In this document: piece by piece, positions 16,218-25,167 of the stretch
Layout: every line of letters begins with the position of its first letter
Position numbering within the stretch: the first letter of the stretch is position 1
Source of the DNA: Lachnospiraceae bacterium
GTDB lineage: Bacteria; Bacillota; Clostridia; Lachnospirales; Lachnospiraceae
DNA length: 64,000 bases
NCBI GenBank assembly: GCA_015057555.1
Contig: SVEC01000004.1
Coordinates: 81,709-145,708, forward strand
Direction of reading: 5' to 3'
Made by a program: the position numbers and the translations under genes
Notes under the pieces: model-generated
What the model was told of the DNA's origin: nothing
What the model saw: the letters and a program-made list of their open reading frames with translations, nothing else
Database searches by the model: none

Positions 16218-17108
16218 ATGAATAATCAGAATAACTCTTTATTCCTAAAGGCCTACGCTAAGGTAAACCTAGCTTTAGATGTTCTTAGAAGACGCCCAGA
16301 TGGGTATCATGATGTGAAGATGATTATGCAAAATCTTGATATATATGATGAGCTGGAATTTGAGGTGATTGCCAGAGATACGGAGGATGTAAAAATTACT
16401 CTCACTGTTAATAAGGAGGGTATTCCTACAGATGATAGAAATCTGGTTTATAAGGCTATAGCAATGCTTTTTGAAGCCTATAATATAAAGAGCCACATAG
16501 CTGTAAATCTCATTAAGAACATTCCGGCTGAGGCTGGCATGGCTGGTGGAAGCACTGACTGTGCGGCAGCCCTTAAGGCGGTAAATACATTGTATGATCT
16601 GGGACTTAGCACCCAGGAGCTTATGAGCTACGGGGTAAAGCTGGGTGCCGATGTGCCATATTGTATATTGGGAAGAACGGCAATATCTGAGGGGATTGGT
16701 GAGATATTAACACCTATAAAAGGACTTCCACCGGTTCATGTGCTTGTAGCTAAGCCACCAGTAAACGTTAGCACCAAGGAAATTTACACAAACCTTAAGG
16801 CCAATGAGCTTAAGAAGCATCCTGATGTGGAGGGTATGGTTGAAGCTCTAGAAAGTCAGAACTTAAGTGCGGTGGCAGAGCGTATGGAAAATGTGCTGGA
16901 GACAATTACAGTAGATATGCATCCGGAGATTGAAGAGCTTAAGACTCTTATGAAGGAGCAGGGGGCATTAAATGCTATTATGAGTGGAAGTGGTCCTACA
17001 GTATTTGGATTATTTGAGGATAAGGATAAGGTGTGGGAAGCTGCTATGATAATAAGCGATGAGGAGCTAGCACCAGAAGTATTTATTACAAGACCTGTAA
17101 ATGGTTAG
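16218..17108 (+). CDS. ispE: 4-diphosphocytidyl-2-C-methyl-D-erythritol kinase
   Basis: Phosphorylates CDP-methylerythritol in the non-mevalonate isoprenoid pathway. The 296 residues show the GHMP kinase plan: KAYAKVNLALDV at the start with the catalytic Lys, the ATP loop PAEAGMAGGSTDCAAAL at about 101-117, the Asp of LGADVPYC, and the late glycine-rich MSGSGPTVFG. AAAGGAG precedes the ATG. It is the first gene of a two-gene operon with a GntR regulator, an arrangement often seen in Lachnospiraceae. Confidence 0.95.
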   Translation: MNNQNNSLFLKAYAKVNLALDVLRRRPDGYHDVKMIMQNLDIYDELEFEVIARDTEDVKITLTVNKEGIPTDDRNLVYKAIAMLFEAYNIKSHIAVNLIKNIPAEAGMAGGSTDCAAALKAVNTLYDLGLSTQELMSYGVKLGADVPYCILGRTAISEGIGEILTPIKGLPPVHVLVAKPPVNVSTKEIYTNLKANELKKHPDVEGMVEALESQNLSAVAERMENVLETITVDMHPEIEELKTLMKEQGALNAIMSGSGPTVFGLFEDKDKVWEAAMIISDEELAPEVFITRPVNG

Positions 17109-17121
17109 AGGGGAGGATATT

Positions 17122-17793
17122 ATGAAGCTGGATATTAATATTGATGAATATTTACCACTTCGTGAGGTGGTATTTAAAACCCTTAGAAATGCTATAATTC
17201 AGGGAGAGTTTCAGCCGGGAGAGCGACTTATGGAGATAACCTTGGCTAAGAAGCTTGGAGTTAGCCGTACTCCTGTCAGAGAGGCAATCCGTATGCTGGA
17301 GCTTGAAGGTCTTGTTGTAATGATTCCTCGCAAGGGTGCTGAGGTTGCAAATATTACTGTTAAGGACTTAAAGGATGCCTTAGAGGTTCGTATGGCTCTG
17401 GAAGCACTTTCTGTAAGGCTTGCCTGTGAGAGAATAGACGAGGAGGGCAAAGAGGAGCTAAAGGCTGCATGTATGACCTTCAAGGAGGCTATAAATTCTA
17501 AGCTGGTGCCTGCCATAGTCAAGGCCGACGAGCAGTTTCACAATGTAATATACAAGGCTTCTAAGAACCCTAAGCTAATAAATATGGCTCAAAATCTTAG
17601 AGAGCAGGTATACCGCTACAGAGTGGAGTATGTAAAGGATTTCTCTTACCATGACAACCTTATAAGGGAGCACGACCAAATTACTATGGCAATACTTAAG
17701 GGTGACAAGGAAAGTGCCCAGAAGGTAATGGACGAACACATTTACAATCAGGAACAGATTGTAATTAGAAATGTGCGTAATGCCGATTCTTAA
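17122..17793 (+). CDS. GntR-family regulator (FadR/FCD subfamily)
   Basis: A 223-residue regulator. The winged helix covers about residues 8-75 (LREVVFKTLRNAI; KLGVSRTPVREAIRMLELEGLV). An all-helical FCD ligand-binding domain covers about 80-215, with metal-site-like residues in DEQFHNVIY and later EHDQI and DEHIY. GGGGAGGATATT before the ATG at 17122 supports this start rather than 17101. The gene follows ispE by 13 bases and probably binds the TTGTATAC palindromes at 16132-16171, controlling its own operon. The ligand is unknown. Confidence 0.88.
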   Translation: MKLDINIDEYLPLREVVFKTLRNAIIQGEFQPGERLMEITLAKKLGVSRTPVREAIRMLELEGLVVMIPRKGAEVANITVKDLKDALEVRMALEALSVRLACERIDEEGKEELKAACMTFKEAINSKLVPAIVKADEQFHNVIYKASKNPKLINMAQNLREQVYRYRVEYVKDFSYHDNLIREHDQITMAILKGDKESAQKVMDEHIYNQEQIVIRNVRNADS

Positions 17794-17819
17794 AGAATCG
17801 GTGTTACGCATATTTTTTT
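17774..17819 (+). terminator. Intrinsic terminator of ispE-gntR
   Basis: TGCGTAATGCCGATTCTT (17775-17792) pairs with AAGAATCGGTGTTACGCA, followed by TATTTTTTT. The 5' arm lies within the last codons of the regulator gene. Confidence 0.8.
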
Positions 17820-17835
17820 GCTTTGGTGGCAAACT

Positions 17836-19404
17836 ATGGATATTAGGAAGAGGGAGGAATATCCATTGGATGATAAAAATATAAGTGATAATTGGTTCGA
17901 TGAGGAGAATAGATTTAAACCAGCCATAAATAAGCAGCTAGATATTAATATAGGGATTTTAAGAAAGCTTTTTAAGGGTGCAGGAGACATAGTTCAGAAG
18001 GAATTTATCCTAAGAAGGATTCAAGGGAATGTAAAAATTTATGTGGTTTATGTGGATGGACTGGTTGATAGAACAGTAATCGAGGACGGTATTATTAAAC
18101 CATTGTTGTATGAGTGGAGACTTACTGACGGAAGAGATTTGATGGAGTCAATACTTCATAGGGAAACCCACACCGTAGACATAGCTAAGGAGCCCAGCTT
18201 TAACAAGGCCATTCAGGGAATACTTAAGGGAGATACGGTAATATTTATTCAGGGCTATGATCAGGCTTTAGTAGTGTCCACAAAAAAATATCCTCTTAGA
18301 GGTATTAGTGAAAATGATACGGAGGGAGGTCTCAGGGGACCTAGAGACAGCTTCAATGAAAGCTTTAGATTTAGTACAGCTCTTATAAGAAGAAGGATAA
18401 GAGACCCTAAGCTTAAGTGTGAGCAGGGAGCTATAGGACAAAGAAGTCAGACAGACTATGGAATTATGTATATAGAGGACTTGGCGGACCCAGCCCTAGT
18501 GGAAAATATTAAGGAGAAGCTAAAAGCGTATGACATAGATGGAATTTTTGACTCGGGTATGGCGGAGCATCTTATGGAGGAGAATTGGTACTCTGTATTT
18601 CCCATGTTTCAGGCTACTACCAGACCAGATAAGGTGGCTTCGGGGATATTGGAGGGAAGAGTTGCAGTGGTATTTGATAACTCCCCAGAGGTAATACTTG
18701 CCCCTTGTAATTTCAATATGCTACTGCAGGCCTCAGATGATTACTATAACAGGTGGGCGGTGGGAAGCTTTGCCAGACTTATAAGGTATCTGGCGGCATT
18801 TATATCCATAACACTTCCAGGACTTTACATCGCGGTAACTATGTATCACAGTGAGATGCTTCCCACAAAGCTTTTGTATGCCATAGCCTCTGCCAGGTCT
18901 ATGGTTACATTTCCCATAGTGGTGGAAATGCTTATTATGGAATTTCTGTTTGAGCTTTTGCGTGAGGCGGGAATAAGGCTTCCTGGTCCTTTGGGTAATA
19001 CCATCGGCATCGTGGGAGGTCTTATAGTGGGCCAGTCGGCAGTGGAGGCGGGAATCGTTAGCACCATTGTGGTTATTGTGGTGGCCCTTTCCGCTATAGC
19101 CTCCTTTGCCATACCAAATGAGGAGTTTGTGTCAGTGTATAGACTAAATAAATTTTTTATTATAATTGCCTCAGCCTTTTTAGGGTTGTACGGATTTATA
19201 TTGGCTCTAGTTGTGCTGGCCATACATTTATCAGAGCTAAAAAGCTTTGGAGTACCTTATATGATGCCGGCTGTGGCAGGAGATGAGGATAGGTCTTGGG
19301 TTAAGGGAGACTTTATATTTAGAAGACCTATCAAGCAGATGGGAAAGAGACCCTACTGGGCTAACAATAAAAACAGGGAAAGGCTTAAGGAGAGAAAACA
19401 ATGA
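17836..19404 (+). CDS. gerAA: GerA-type spore germination protein, A subunit
   Basis: About 522 residues. A soluble N-terminal half (GerAA/GerBA NTD, about 1-270) is followed by 5-6 membrane spans (about 310-470), including VTFPIVVEMLIMEFLFELLREAG and RLPGPLGNTIGIVGGLIVGQSAV, which are conserved in the family. Together with B and C subunits it forms a nutrient-gated receptor in the spore inner membrane. The ATG at 17836 has GGTGG seven bases upstream; a TTG at 17818 is the alternative. The stop overlaps the start of the next gene by four bases (ATGA). No ligand can be inferred. Confidence 0.9.
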   Translation: MDIRKREEYPLDDKNISDNWFDEENRFKPAINKQLDINIGILRKLFKGAGDIVQKEFILRRIQGNVKIYVVYVDGLVDRTVIEDGIIKPLLYEWRLTDGRDLMESILHRETHTVDIAKEPSFNKAIQGILKGDTVIFIQGYDQALVVSTKKYPLRGISENDTEGGLRGPRDSFNESFRFSTALIRRRIRDPKLKCEQGAIGQRSQTDYGIMYIEDLADPALVENIKEKLKAYDIDGIFDSGMAEHLMEENWYSVFPMFQATTRPDKVASGILEGRVAVVFDNSPEVILAPCNFNMLLQASDDYYNRWAVGSFARLIRYLAAFISITLPGLYIAVTMYHSEMLPTKLLYAIASARSMVTFPIVVEMLIMEFLFELLREAGIRLPGPLGNTIGIVGGLIVGQSAVEAGIVSTIVVIVVALSAIASFAIPNEEFVSVYRLNKFFIIIASAFLGLYGFILALVVLAIHLSELKSFGVPYMMPAVAGDEDRSWVKGDFIFRRPIKQMGKRPYWANNKNRERLKERKQ

Positions 19405-21020
19405 GCTTAGAAAATAAGATGATATCTCAGAATCAGACCTTCCGTATGGGAATTTTAGAAAATATAACCTTAGGAATGGTGTTAATTCCATATACCACAG
19501 TAAATATGGCGGGGAAGTGGCATTTTGTAGCATTGCTTTTAGGCTTGTCGTTCACAGTAGTTTATATGGTTATTATTTATTGTCTGTCCATCAGGCTTCC
19601 AAGGGATTTTCAAAGGAAGCTTATGTCGGGAGGTTTGTTGGGTAGGACAGCCAGTGTGATTTATAGTATGAGATATGTTATAAGAGCGGGACTGATAATG
19701 TTGTTTTTTGGGAAGACTATGCAGGAATTTTTGCTTCAAAGCTATAGCCTGTGGATTATCATAGTAGTATTTGCTTTGGTGTGTGGCTATGGAGCGGCAA
19801 GAGACATAGAAAAGAGAGGAAGATTACTAGAGCTACTGTACCCTTGGATGATAATTCCCATAATATTGGTGGCTGTTTTCTCCATAAGTAGCATTGATTT
19901 GGAGGAGCTTTATAGAGGTCTTATGGGAGTAAACTATGAACTGCTAGGCCAGGGTAGTGGAGTATGGGATGTAATTTTGGGAGGCTATGTGACCTTTTTA
20001 ATTCTTACCTCCACAGAGCTTATGCTTTTTATCCTTCCTCATCAGAAGGAGGATAATTGGAGAAATACACTGAAGACGGGAATTTGGATTATTATAGCTA
20101 TACTTTTGGCTTATGTATTTGTAATAGGAATACTAGGAGGACATTGGGTTTCCAGTGATAGTCAAGCCGCACTAAATGTTATGGAGGCCGCATTTATTCC
20201 TGGAGAGATAATAACCAGAGCGGACTATCCCGTGCTTGCCTTTTGGATAATAGGTGTGTTTGCCATAATTAGTGGATATATGTTTTATGCTAAGGAAGCA
20301 TTTCTAATAGGTACCAGGCTTAAGGAAAAAAAACAGGGCAATATAGGGCTTTGGCTTGTAATGGTAGCTGTAGTAGGACTTGCCTTTGTGTGGAGTGGGG
20401 AGTCAACCTCTCTGTATCTGGCAAAATATATGCTGTGGGGGGACGTGGCAATAAGTATTATATTTCCACTGGTCTTTGTAATAAAAAAAGGAGAGGGAAT
20501 GCCTACCTTGAAAGCATCTAGGGTAGTTAGGAAAAAAACTACATTGGTGCTCATATTTTTTATGATTTCAGGTCTTATGGTTGGATGTGATATAGAAGAC
20601 CGGGAGTTTGAACCGGTAGGTGAAAATCATGGCTCCATAGAGGACAGAGACTATGTAACTAGCATTACTATTAAGGGAGATGAGGAGATAATATTCACAG
20701 TAGCGGATATAAAAAAATATCTAAAAGACGCCACTGGAGATTATGAAACTAAAGAAATGAGTGTAAAAGAGGACAGCTTAGAGGATGCACTGGAGGAGTA
20801 CTACCAAGCTAAGGGCAGGTGGTTGGATTTGGGACATCTATCCACAGTTACCTTTCAAGAGGTAGGAGAGGAGGACCTTAGAGAGTTTGCCATGGAGATG
20901 GGAAATATTCATGAGCTGGGAAAATCTGTAACTGCTACTATAAGCTCAAATAAGGAGTCTGAGGAATTACCTCTTAGACAGCTGATTAAAATGGCATACT
21001 CTGGGGAAAAATTACCATAA
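19401..21020 (+). CDS. GerAB-type germinant permease fused to a lipoprotein-like C-terminal domain
   Basis: A 539-residue protein. Residues 1-365 are a GerAB permease of about ten spans (APC fold), starting NQTFRMGILENITLGMVLI and ending at KYMLWGDVAISIIFPLVFVIKK. Instead of stopping, the frame continues into a basic stretch, an eleventh hydrophobic segment with a lipobox-like LMVGC (Cys about residue 393) and about 145 residues of outer domain. A GerAC lipoprotein would normally be a separate gene of about 380 residues beginning with such a lipobox. This looks like a B subunit fused in frame to a shortened C-like part. There is no separate C gene: spoIIR follows. Confidence 0.82.
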   Translation: MSLENKMISQNQTFRMGILENITLGMVLIPYTTVNMAGKWHFVALLLGLSFTVVYMVIIYCLSIRLPRDFQRKLMSGGLLGRTASVIYSMRYVIRAGLIMLFFGKTMQEFLLQSYSLWIIIVVFALVCGYGAARDIEKRGRLLELLYPWMIIPIILVAVFSISSIDLEELYRGLMGVNYELLGQGSGVWDVILGGYVTFLILTSTELMLFILPHQKEDNWRNTLKTGIWIIIAILLAYVFVIGILGGHWVSSDSQAALNVMEAAFIPGEIITRADYPVLAFWIIGVFAIISGYMFYAKEAFLIGTRLKEKKQGNIGLWLVMVAVVGLAFVWSGESTSLYLAKYMLWGDVAISIIFPLVFVIKKGEGMPTLKASRVVRKKTTLVLIFFMISGLMVGCDIEDREFEPVGENHGSIEDRDYVTSITIKGDEEIIFTVADIKKYLKDATGDYETKEMSVKEDSLEDALEEYYQAKGRWLDLGHLSTVTFQEVGEEDLREFAMEMGNIHELGKSVTATISSNKESEELPLRQLIKMAYSGEKLP

Positions 21021-21067
21021 CAAGATAAATAATATGTAAATCAAAGGTTATGGAGGATTAATAAATT

Positions 21068-21958
21068 ATGGTAGGAAAAATATTAAGGGGAGCTCTAGTG
21101 GGAAGCGTGCTTGGACTGCTTATAGGAGTGGCTCTAAGTGGAGCTATGTATATGTTTAACTATATGAGAGGTGACACAGGTGATATAGCTAAGGGTATGG
21201 TGGCTCAGGGGGTGAAGGCTGATAGTTCTCAGCTTGCCCCAGTGTTAAGCGTAAATGCAAATGGTGTAAGTGATACCTCAAGCAAGCTTATTAAAACCTT
21301 AAAGGAAAATGGTATAACAGGTCTGGCAAAACAAACCGCCAGTGTTGTGTCTAAGGGTGATGTGAACTATGAGGAAAATAGTGGTGATGAAAAAAATCAG
21401 GAAGAAACCGCTGAGGAAGAGGGACTTGCTAACAATCTTATTAGATTTCACGTAAGGGCAAATAGCAACCAAGAGGTGGACATAGCTTTAAAGTACAAGG
21501 TGAGAGATGCGGTTATTTCATGCCTTGAGGAAGGACTTACCAGCTGTGTAACCTTAGATGAGGCAGAGGATTATCTGGCTGATAATTTGGAGCTTATAAA
21601 GCAGGTGTCTGAGGAGACACTGTCAAAGGAAGGCTATAATTACGCAGTGAGGGCTTACCTTACAAATGATTACTTTCCTATGAGACAGTACGGGGAAATG
21701 GTGGTTCCTGCAGGCTTTTATCAGGCTCTTCGAGTTGATATAGGTTTGGCAAATGGTGAAAATTTTTGGTGTCTCCTTTATCCCACTCTTTGTGTTCCAG
21801 TTGAGGCAGGTGGAGTCATAACTAAGGATGGGGAAAAAGAGCTTCAGGAAGAGCTAACTGAAGAACAGTATGACAAGCTATTTGTGAAAAAGGAAGTGCC
21901 TAAGGAAAATATAGAAATTAGGTTTAAGCTGTGGGATATGCTTTTTGGGGAAGATTAG
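21068..21958 (+). CDS. spoIIR: Stage II sporulation protein R (SpoIIR)
   Basis: A secreted signal made in the forespore that triggers SpoIIGA to process pro-SigE in the mother cell. The 296 residues begin with a hydrophobic segment (about 8-30). A variable Ser/Glu-rich region runs to about 120, and the conserved domain begins LIRFHVRANSNQEVDIALKYKVRDAV and contains FPMRQYGEMVVPAGFYQALRVDIG and FWCLLYPTLC. The variable insert is longer than in the Bacillus protein. GGAGG precedes the ATG. Proximity to the gerA genes makes this a sporulation block. Confidence 0.92.
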   Translation: MVGKILRGALVGSVLGLLIGVALSGAMYMFNYMRGDTGDIAKGMVAQGVKADSSQLAPVLSVNANGVSDTSSKLIKTLKENGITGLAKQTASVVSKGDVNYEENSGDEKNQEETAEEEGLANNLIRFHVRANSNQEVDIALKYKVRDAVISCLEEGLTSCVTLDEAEDYLADNLELIKQVSEETLSKEGYNYAVRAYLTNDYFPMRQYGEMVVPAGFYQALRVDIGLANGENFWCLLYPTLCVPVEAGGVITKDGEKELQEELTEEQYDKLFVKKEVPKENIEIRFKLWDMLFGED

Positions 21959-21991
21959 GTTTATGGTCTTTGAACTTTTATGCCAATTTGC

Positions 21992-22060
21992 TTGAACTTA
22001 AAGGACTTAGTGAGTATAATATACAAGGGGAGTTTTCTTTAATTAGAAAGCCTCTCCTTG
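21992..22060 (+). promoter_or_regulatory. ddl promoter followed by a 5'-end stem-loop
   Basis: TTGAAC (21992-21997), a 17-base spacer and TATAAT (22015-22020). A hairpin begins at about the predicted start point: CAAGGGGAG (22024-22032) with CTCTCCTTG (22052-22060) and an inner CTTT/AAAG pair, then GTATTTTC. It could stabilise the 5' end or attenuate. Confidence 0.65.
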
Positions 22061-22091
22061 GTATTTTCATTTAAAAAAGTGAGGAAATAAT

Positions 22092-23162
22092 ATGTCTAAG
22101 AAAAATCTTGCAGTTATATTTGGTGGTCGCTCATCAGAGCACAGCGTATCCTGTGTGTCAGTGGTGACAATTATTAAGGCAGTAAACCAGGACAAATATA
22201 ATTTGCAGCTTATTGGTATAACAGAAGAGGGAAAGTGGCTTAAGGTTAGTGACGTGACTGCTATAGAGGATGGTTCTTGGAGACAGTCTAAGGAGGTAGC
22301 TATCATTTCCCCAGACACTAAGGGTGAGCTTCTTATAGGCAAGGAGATAGATGGTACATACACCTATGACCAGTCTGTTGAGATAGACGTAATCTTCCCA
22401 GTACTTCATGGTATGTACGGTGAGGACGGAACTATACAGGGTCTTTTCGAGATGGCAGGAATTCCTTATGTGGGCTGTGGTGTGTTCGCATCAGCTGCAT
22501 CTATGGATAAGTTCTACACTAAGCTTGTTGTGGATACCCTGGGCATCAGGCAGGCAATCTATGTGGGAGTAATTGCCAGTGAGCTAGTAGATATGGACGC
22601 AGTAGTAAAAAGGGTTGAGGACAGACTTTCCTACCCAGTATTTATTAAGCCATCTAAGGCAGGTTCCTCAAAGGGAGTTTCAAAAGCAGATAACAGAGAA
22701 ATGCTTGTGGCAGGACTTATAGAGGCTGCAAAGCATGACTATAAGATATTAGTAGAGGAAACCATAGTTGGTCGTGAGCTTGAGTGCGCAGTTATAGGCT
22801 ATGACAAGACCACTAAGGCTTCAGGCATCGGTGAGATTCTTGCGGCAGCAGAATTTTACGACTTTGATGCAAAGTATAATAACGCAGAGTCTAAGACAGT
22901 AATAGATCCAGAATTACCAGCTGGTAAGGCTGAGGAGATTAGAGAAAATGCAGTTAAGATATTTAATGCATTAGATGGCTTCGGTTTATCCAGAGTTGAC
23001 TTCTTTCTTGAGAAGGATACAAACAGTGTGGTGTTTAATGAGATTAATACATTGCCAGGCTTTACATCTATAAGCATGTACCCTATGCTTTGGAAGGCAA
23101 AGGGCTACACCATAGAGTCCTTAGTTGAGGAAATTATAGAGATGTCAGTAGAGAGACCTTAA
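22092..23162 (+). CDS. ddl: D-alanine--D-alanine ligase
   Basis: Joins two D-Ala in peptidoglycan precursor synthesis. A 356-residue ATP-grasp enzyme beginning LAVIFGGRSSEHSVS. It has HGMYGEDGTIQGLFE (substrate-binding Glu), KPSKAGSSKGVSK (ATP lysine and glycine loop), EETIVGRELECAV, and the metal-site VFNEINTLPGFTSISMYPML. The final Tyr-containing YPML stretch is like D-Ala-D-Ala rather than D-Ala-D-Lac ligases as far as I can judge. GAGG before the ATG. Followed after about 25 bases by murI, forming a wall-precursor operon. Confidence 0.95.
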   Translation: MSKKNLAVIFGGRSSEHSVSCVSVVTIIKAVNQDKYNLQLIGITEEGKWLKVSDVTAIEDGSWRQSKEVAIISPDTKGELLIGKEIDGTYTYDQSVEIDVIFPVLHGMYGEDGTIQGLFEMAGIPYVGCGVFASAASMDKFYTKLVVDTLGIRQAIYVGVIASELVDMDAVVKRVEDRLSYPVFIKPSKAGSSKGVSKADNREMLVAGLIEAAKHDYKILVEETIVGRELECAVIGYDKTTKASGIGEILAAAEFYDFDAKYNNAESKTVIDPELPAGKAEEIRENAVKIFNALDGFGLSRVDFFLEKDTNSVVFNEINTLPGFTSISMYPMLWKAKGYTIESLVEEIIEMSVERP

Positions 23163-23187
23163 ACATGAGGCCGGTTAGGAGATGGAT

Positions 23188-23991
23188 ATGGAACAGGCTA
23201 TAGGAGTATTTGACTCAGGAGTTGGCGGACTTACAGTAGTAAGAGAGATTATGCGCCAGCTGCCAAATGAAAATGTAATATATTTTGGAGACACTGCCAG
23301 AGTGCCATATGGAAGTAAGTCTAAGCAGACAGTTCTTAAGTATTCCAAGCAGATAGTACGATTCCTTAGAACTAAGAATGTTAAGGCTATAGTATTTGCT
23401 TGTAACACTGCCAGTGCTCTTGCTTTAGAAGAGATGCGAGCGGAGATAGACATACCGGTAATAGGTGTGGTAAAGCCGGGAGCTAAGATGGCAGCAGATA
23501 TGACCCAGACTAAAAGCGTGGGAATCATCGGTACAGAGGGAACCATAAAGTCAGGCATCTACACAGAATACATAAGACGCTTAGATCCAGCTGTTACTGT
23601 AGTTGGCAAGGCATGTCCTCTTTTCGTACCACTTGTGGAAGAAGGACTTTTAGAGGATAGAATTACTGACGATATGGTGGAGAGGTACTTATCAGAGCTT
23701 AAGCCTTACAATGTGGATGCATTGGTACTAGGCTGTACCCACTACCCACTTCTTATGAACCCTATTAAGAGATATATGGGTGAGGGAGTAACCTTGGTTA
23801 ATCCTGCCTACGAGACTGCAAAGGGCCTAAAAGAAATACTTAAGACCAAGGATATGTTAAATGGCAAGAGTGACAAGGTGTCCTATGACTTTTATGTAAG
23901 TGATGGAGTGGATAGCTTTAAGGCATTTGCAAATGAAGTATTACCTGTTAATGTGGATGAAGTTAAAGTGGTGGATATAGAAAGCTACTAG
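23188..23991 (+). CDS. murI: Glutamate racemase
   Basis: Makes D-glutamate for peptidoglycan. About 267 residues. It starts IGVFDSGVGGLTVVREI, has the two catalytic cysteines in FACNTASA (near residue 72) and LGCTHYPLL (near 184), and the GDTARVPYG stretch. The ATG at 23188 is chosen because AGGAG lies six bases upstream; the ATG at 23182 would abut the ribosome site. It follows ddl and precedes the DUF1934-like gene by 10 bases. Confidence 0.95.
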   Translation: MEQAIGVFDSGVGGLTVVREIMRQLPNENVIYFGDTARVPYGSKSKQTVLKYSKQIVRFLRTKNVKAIVFACNTASALALEEMRAEIDIPVIGVVKPGAKMAADMTQTKSVGIIGTEGTIKSGIYTEYIRRLDPAVTVVGKACPLFVPLVEEGLLEDRITDDMVERYLSELKPYNVDALVLGCTHYPLLMNPIKRYMGEGVTLVNPAYETAKGLKEILKTKDMLNGKSDKVSYDFYVSDGVDSFKAFANEVLPVNVDEVKVVDIESY

Positions 23992-24001
23992 AGGTGTTAG
24001 G

Positions 24002-24448
24002 ATGAAGGTTAATCTGGAAATCGAAAGTATGGATATAAGTGGAGAGGTTATAAAGACCAAAAACTTTGCCATAATGGATATAAGGGATTTTGACTTTAGA
24101 CTTACTTTTGTGGAGGACCTATCAGGTGAAGGGATTAAGACCCGCTCCACAATGTTTGTGTCCCCTGAGGAGCTTAGAATTATTCGTAAGGGAGAGCTTA
24201 ACACAGACTTTATATATGGTAAAAATATGGTTCACAACACCAGCTATATAACTCCATATGGAGCATTTCCTGTGACTGTAACAACCCTTTCATATAAGTA
24301 CGAATTTGAGGGTGACCTAGAGGATGAGGAAATAGGCTTTGCCATCAATGTGGAAACCAGCTACACTCTTCAGGTGGGAGAGGATGAGCCTATGAAGATG
24401 AGTATAAGGATATGTATAACTAAGGCGGAGAATGTGGCTAGTATGTAG
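24002..24448 (+). CDS. DUF1934 (YwiB-like) beta-barrel protein
   Basis: A 148-residue soluble protein, nearly all beta strands, with the family pattern: a start like VNLEIESMD, a central YITPYGAFPVTVTT, and an end LQVGEDEPMKMSIRICI. The family has a calycin-like fold and no known enzyme activity. It lies in the ddl-murI operon, which is the only functional hint. A hairpin terminator follows. Confidence 0.75.
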   Translation: MKVNLEIESMDISGEVIKTKNFAIMDIRDFDFRLTFVEDLSGEGIKTRSTMFVSPEELRIIRKGELNTDFIYGKNMVHNTSYITPYGAFPVTVTTLSYKYEFEGDLEDEEIGFAINVETSYTLQVGEDEPMKMSIRICITKAENVASM

Positions 24449-24456
24449 GTGATTAT

Positions 24457-24483
24457 AAAAAGTGGGATTTGATTCCACTTTTT
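24457..24483 (+). terminator. Terminator of the ddl-murI operon
   Basis: AAAAAGTGG (24457-24465) pairs with CCACTTTTT (24475-24483); the 3' arm supplies the T tract. Confidence 0.75.
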
Positions 24484-24521
24484 GTATTTGGATAAAATTG
24501 ATTAGGTGATTAGGAAATATT

Positions 24522-25133
24522 ATGGACAAGGAAGCACAGTATGAACAGTTTCTAGGGATTAAAACCAATGAGGAAACCATAATCCCGGGGAATACAAGAA
24601 AGTTAAAATATTCACTTTATGAGGCTTCGGAATACGAAGGCCTAGAGCAAATCTTTGACCTGGTACAGCTAGGTCCGGAGGATACTATTGTAGACTTTGG
24701 TTGCGGTATGGGAAGAGTATTATTCTTTTGTAATCAGAGATTTTTATGTAAGGTTAAGGGTATCGAGTACGATAAGAAAATCTATGAGCAGCTTCTAGAT
24801 AATGCTGAGTTTTATCATGTGAGATTTAGGGAGCAAAGAGAGAAATTTTCTCTTCTTAACATGAAGGCAGAGGACTATGAGATAGCCCCTGAGGATACCT
24901 GTTTTTATTTCTTCAATCCATTTTCAAAAGCTATACTTTGTGATGTGCTTGAGAGGATATTGAGATCTGTGGAGGAGAATCCTAGAAGGGTGAATGTAAT
25001 TTTTTACTACTGCACCTATGATATGATGAGTGCCATAAGGGAGTACCCATTTAAGCTAGAGCATGTGGTAAAGCTGCCGGATTATAGGCTAGATCCAGAT
25101 GAGAAGGCTTATGTGTATAGTGTGGGAATATAA
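24522..25133 (+). CDS. Class I SAM-dependent methyltransferase of unknown substrate
   Basis: A 203-residue protein with a Rossmann methyltransferase core: IVDFGCGMGRVLFFC (motif I, about residues 58-72), KGIEYDKKIYEQLL (acidic end of strand 2), and FFNPF in place of the usual NPPF catalytic loop. Nothing in the sequence specifies the target. GGAAATATT precedes the ATG, and a terminator lies just after the stop. Confidence 0.75.
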   Translation: MDKEAQYEQFLGIKTNEETIIPGNTRKLKYSLYEASEYEGLEQIFDLVQLGPEDTIVDFGCGMGRVLFFCNQRFLCKVKGIEYDKKIYEQLLDNAEFYHVRFREQREKFSLLNMKAEDYEIAPEDTCFYFFNPFSKAILCDVLERILRSVEENPRRVNVIFYYCTYDMMSAIREYPFKLEHVVKLPDYRLDPDEKAYVYSVGI

Positions 25134-25163
25134 AAGAGTCGGTTTAAATAAACCGACTCTTTT
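25132..25163. terminator. Bidirectional terminator
   Basis: AAAAGAGTCGGTTTA pairs with TAAACCGACTCTTTT. It separates the convergent methyltransferase and CPBP protease genes. Confidence 0.88.
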
Positions 25164-25167
25164 ATAT

